NCBI GenBank assembly: GCA_035648055.1
Contig: DASRMF010000084.1
Location: 1-55,665, forward strand
DNA length: 55,665 bases
DNA from: Sediminicultor sp035648055
GTDB taxonomy: Bacteria > Atribacterota > Phoenicimicrobiia > Phoenicimicrobiales > Phoenicimicrobiaceae
Direction: 5' to 3'
In this document: in pieces, positions 52,808-55,665 of the stretch
Layout: each line of letters starts with the position of its first letter
Position numbering within the stretch: the stretch's first letter is position 1
Translations under genes and position numbers: made by a program
Notes under the pieces: generated by a model
Told to the model about the DNA's origin: nothing
The model's input: only the letters and a program-made list of their open reading frames with translations
The model's database searches: none

Positions 52808-53893
52808 TTAAAGATTTAATATTTTTGGAAACCAGGTTAATATTTCGTAATCTTCCTCAGTTATCAGAACCGAATCTTCGATCCTAACTCCGCCAACTTC
52901 AGGCAGATATATGCCTGGTTCTATGGTAATTACCATTCCGGGTAATAAAACTGTGTCATCACTGAAAGAAACTCGAGGCAATTCGTGGATATCTAACCCT
53001 ACTCCATGACCTAAACCATGACCGAAATATTTTCCATAACCCTTCTTTGCTATTATATCTCTTGCTATCGAATCCACCTCTTTGCACTTTACGCCCGGCT
53101 TTAAAAAATTAAGGGCTGCTTTTTGAGCGTCAAATACAATTGAAAATATTTCTTTTTGTTTTTGGTTTTCTTTACCCATAATTATAGTGCGGGTTATATC
53201 AGAATTATAATTTTGGTAATTCGCTCCCATATCAATAGTTATAAGCTCTCCTTCGTTAATCTTTTTTTCAGAAGGTTTTCCGTGTGGCAGGGATGATCTT
53301 TCTCCGGAAACCACAATTGTTTCAAAAGCTTCCTTTTGGGCGCCTTTTTTTCTCATAGTATAAGCTAACTCAGAGGCAATATCAAGCTCTCTAATGCCCG
53401 GTTCTATCATTTCAAATACATCCTTTAAGCTTTCTGTTGCTATCTGAGCTGCCTTCTTCATTTTGATAATTTCTTCTTTGTCTTTAACCATTCTTATTTG
53501 TTCGATAATGTTTCCAGTAGTTATAAATATCATAAAATCAAAGCTTTCAGAATATTTCTTAAAATCAGCATAGCTTAAATTATTGCTTTCGAAAGCTACT
53601 TTTTCTATCTTGTTTTTCTCTATTAACTTTTTTAATGCTAATAGGCGTGCGTCTTTTTTCTTTGGTTCGTCAGTTAAAATTTCAAAATCAGGGCTTTCTT
53701 TTTGGGCTTGTTCAGTAAAACGTGAATCAGTTAGCAAATAATTTTTACCGCCAGCCCCAATAAGAGCAAATCCTTCGCCGTCAAATCCGGTTAAATAATT
53801 TAAGTTTTTTAGGTTGGTAACTAAAAACCATTCAATCCCTTTTTTTTCTTTTTCTATTTTGTCTCTAAATATTTTCAATCTTTCTTTAATCAA
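52808..53893 (-). CDS. pepP: Xaa-Pro aminopeptidase (M24 family, YqhT-like)
   Basis: A metallopeptidase of about 361 residues that removes N-terminal residues preceding proline. An N-terminal creatinase-like domain has LVTNLKNLNYLTGFDGEGF. The catalytic M24 domain carries the metal ligands: IDMGANYQNYNSDITRT (two Asp), GHGLGHGVGLDIHELP (His), VITIEPGIYLPEVGG (Glu) and GVRIEDSVLI (Glu). The longest ORF starts at 53923, but the region from there encodes the GGGAGAGGGA ribosome-binding site. I place the start at the TTG at 53893. Neighbour to efp at one remove, consistent with Bacillus yqhT. Confidence 0.93.
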   Translation of the reverse strand: MIKERLKIFRDKIEKEKKGIEWFLVTNLKNLNYLTGFDGEGFALIGAGGKNYLLTDSRFTEQAQKESPDFEILTDEPKKKDARLLALKKLIEKNKIEKVAFESNNLSYADFKKYSESFDFMIFITTGNIIEQIRMVKDKEEIIKMKKAAQIATESLKDVFEMIEPGIRELDIASELAYTMRKKGAQKEAFETIVVSGERSSLPHGKPSEKKINEGELITIDMGANYQNYNSDITRTIIMGKENQKQKEIFSIVFDAQKAALNFLKPGVKCKEVDSIARDIIAKKGYGKYFGHGLGHGVGLDIHELPRVSFSDDTVLLPGMVITIEPGIYLPEVGGVRIEDSVLITEEDYEILTWFPKILNL

Positions 53894-53923
53894 GATTAAT
53901 CCCTCTCCCTTCCTGCTTTTCAA

Positions 53924-55264
53924 TTATTTACTAATCTCTCCCACTAAATCATATTCGGAAGCTTCTGTCACTTTCACTTTTACAAATTTTCCAACTTGAG
54001 CCCTATCTCCCTTTATTATAACTTTTCCATCTATCTCCGGTGCATCTGCTTTGGTTCGTCCCATAGCAATTTTCGGCTTGTCCGATTGTATTTCATCAAC
54101 CAATACTTCTATTTCTTTTCCCATATAAGCACTATTTATTTCTTTTGAAATCGACTGCTGAGCTAACATTACTTTTTTTAAGCGCTCTTTCTTAATTCGC
54201 ATAGGAATTTGTTGAGGAAAGTCATAAGCCGGAATTCCCTCTTCCCGGGAGAAAACAAAAGTCCCTACCCTTTCAAATCGAGATTCATTAACAAAACTCA
54301 ATAATTCCTCAAATTCTTTATCAGTTTCACCGGGGAATCCCACCATAAAAGTAGTGCGCAAGGTTAAATTAGGGATTCTATCTCTTAATTTATTAATTAA
54401 CGAAATAATATATCCTTTTTTAACCGGCCTATTCATTCTTTTTAGTATTTTATCACTTATATGCTGTAAAGGTAAATCCAGATAAGAACATATTTTAGGA
54501 TAATTGGCTATTACGTCTATTAACTCTTCATCATAATGAGCGGGATGGGTGTATAAAAGTCTTATCCATTTTAAATTATTTAATTCGAGAAGAGAAAGTT
54601 TTTTAAGCAATTCAGCTAATTTATATTCTCTATAGAGGTCGATTCCGTATAAAGTTGTATCCTGGCCAATTAAAATTATCTCAGAAAGATTTTGTTTTTC
54701 AGAAAGCATTTTTACTTCGTCAATTATATCTTCCATCTTTCTACTGCGATAATTTCCTCTAATTTGAGGTATCAGGCAATAGGAACAATTATTTTGGCAG
54801 CCTTCGGATATTTTAATATAGGCGTAATGCTTGGGGGTTAAAATAGTTCGAGGGGTATTATGGTTATAAAGAAATTTAGGCTCGGGGCTAACTTTATAGA
54901 TTTGTTCGCCTTGCAAAACACTTTTTATTACATTATCGATATCTACTAAATCTTCGACCCCTAAAAAAGCATCAACTTCGGGGAGTTCCTGATTAAGATT
55001 GTCATCTTTATATCTCTGAGGAAGACATCCGGTTACTATTATGTGTTTTATCTTTCCTTCTTTCTTTAATTTTACCAGATTAAGAATTTCTTCTATGGAT
55101 TCTTCTACGGCATCTTTTATGAAACTGCAGGTATTTATTATTACTATATCTGAATTTTCAATCTTCTCACTTATTTGGTATCCGCTCTCTCTTAACTTCC
55201 CACAAATTACTTCGGTATCGACAAAGTTTTTAGGACACCCTAAAGATTTAATTCCAATTTGCAT
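53924..55264 (-). CDS. rimO: Ribosomal protein S12 (Asp89) methylthiotransferase RimO
   Basis: A 446-residue radical-SAM methylthiotransferase. The UPF0004 domain has KSLGCPKNFVDTEVICGKL and INTCSFI. The radical-SAM cluster motif is CQNNCSYCLIPQIRG, and a TRAM domain is at the C terminus. SLGCPKN, in place of the TLGCKVN seen in MtaB, and GEI-EVLVDEIQSDKPKIAMGR-type ends mark RimO. The window therefore encodes two members of this family (see mtaB). It follows the DUF1232 gene by 20 bases. Confidence 0.96.
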   Translation of the reverse strand: MQIGIKSLGCPKNFVDTEVICGKLRESGYQISEKIENSDIVIINTCSFIKDAVEESIEEILNLVKLKKEGKIKHIIVTGCLPQRYKDDNLNQELPEVDAFLGVEDLVDIDNVIKSVLQGEQIYKVSPEPKFLYNHNTPRTILTPKHYAYIKISEGCQNNCSYCLIPQIRGNYRSRKMEDIIDEVKMLSEKQNLSEIILIGQDTTLYGIDLYREYKLAELLKKLSLLELNNLKWIRLLYTHPAHYDEELIDVIANYPKICSYLDLPLQHISDKILKRMNRPVKKGYIISLINKLRDRIPNLTLRTTFMVGFPGETDKEFEELLSFVNESRFERVGTFVFSREEGIPAYDFPQQIPMRIKKERLKKVMLAQQSISKEINSAYMGKEIEVLVDEIQSDKPKIAMGRTKADAPEIDGKVIIKGDRAQVGKFVKVKVTEASEYDLVGEISK

Positions 55265-55284
55265 ATTTTAAATTATCCTCTCTA

Positions 55285-55632
55285 TTAACGAAAAAATCTA
55301 TATTTCTGTTTATTCTCCGCATCTATTGCTTTTACGTATCCTTCTACAACTTCAGGCGGGCTGCCCTTAACCAAACCAATTAAACATAATATTCCGATAA
55401 TAATATCTTCAAAATATCCAAAAAACGGGACTAAAAAATCAGGGATTAAATCATAGGGAGATAATACATAGACAATTGCTCCGTATACCAGTAATTTTAA
55501 ATAAAAGGGAACTCTCCTATCTTTAAGTAATCTTAAGGATAATTTTATAAAATTAGGTATATGAAATATTATTTTTGCTAAATACATCTGCTTTTTTAAT
55601 TTACCATATGGGTCTTTCTTTTCTTCAGACAT
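55285..55632 (-). CDS. DUF1232 (YkvA-like) small membrane protein
   Basis: A 115-residue protein with the DUF1232 core: RRVPFYLKLLVYGAIVYVLSP followed by YDLIPDFLVPFFGYFEDIIIGILCLIGLV (in parts), two hydrophobic segments after a basic amphipathic N terminus. The LSPYDLIPDF motif defines the family. Its function is not known. ATG start with GGAGAG upstream, first visible gene of the rimO-pepP-glyA-efp run. Confidence 0.85.
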   Translation of the reverse strand: MSEEKKDPYGKLKKQMYLAKIIFHIPNFIKLSLRLLKDRRVPFYLKLLVYGAIVYVLSPYDLIPDFLVPFFGYFEDIIIGILCLIGLVKGSPPEVVEGYVKAIDAENKQKYRFFR

Positions 55633-55665
55633 ACAATTTACTCTCCATACCTCTCTGTCATTCCC

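Overview
This is a compact, AT-rich bacterial chromosome segment made almost entirely of core genes. Nearly every gene is on the minus strand. The only plus-strand protein gene is rpsT. The gene order is Firmicutes-like: rpsT next to murJ-lepA-hemW-hrcA-grpE-dnaK-dnaJ-mtaB, nusA-ylxR-infB-rbfA-nrnA-truB-ribF-rpsO-pnp, and pepP/efp/Asp23/nusB/xseA/xseB/ispA. A CIRCE operator and a T-box riboswitch fit this. No sporulation genes are seen. A low-GC Bacillota-type organism or a deep low-GC lineage with similar synteny, such as Atribacterota, is plausible, but the sequence alone does not settle it.

Layout, read in the direction of minus-strand transcription (high to low coordinates): DUF1232 protein, rimO, pepP, glyA, efp, an Asp23-family gene, nusB, xseA, xseB, ispA, rph, rdgB (55632-45968). 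Then a seven-gene tRNA cluster (45667-44931) with its own strong promoter, followed by tig-clpP-clpX-lon (44571-38999). Next is a T-box-controlled valS-folC-comEA-comEC-holA block (about 38942-30593). rpsT (plus, 29938-30414) ends convergently with holA, and murJ-lepA-hemW follow (29796-25260). A CIRCE/HrcA heat-shock operon hrcA-grpE-dnaK-dnaJ-mtaB (25244-18755) ends in a terminator. A translation and RNA-processing block nusA-ylxR-infB-rbfA-nrnA-truB-ribF-rpsO-pnp-dut (18577-8516) comes next. Last are a Na/phosphate cotransporter, uppP, ftsK, and a BMP-type nucleoside-like ABC importer whose permease runs off the window (8212-1).

No new multi-gene defence or metabolic system is present; the proteins are ordinary housekeeping families. 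The unusual material is in the intergenic DNA. Many gaps are filled by dispersed short-period repeats: 7-mer phased ACTNNNN and ATACNNN arrays, an 8-mer ACCAATTT family, and GTAGGGGC-type hairpins combined with those arrays into composite modules. There is also an 83-84 bp inverted-repeat element in two diverged copies and a REP-like palindrome carrying the CTGACCCCATGT motif. Several arrays abut or supply stop codons (dut, rpsO, ribF, dnaK, holA, rdgB) or lie over initiation signals (rbfA, tig).

Other points of note are a valS T-box with a very short 50-nt Stem I, a probable AUU start codon for mtaB, a 158-residue ribosomal protein S20 with a Lys/Ala/Pro-rich tail, and a tRNA-Lys gene lacking U55 of the T-loop. 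Several start codons were moved from the longest ORF using ribosome-binding sites (valS, mtaB, infB, rbfA, pepP, rph).
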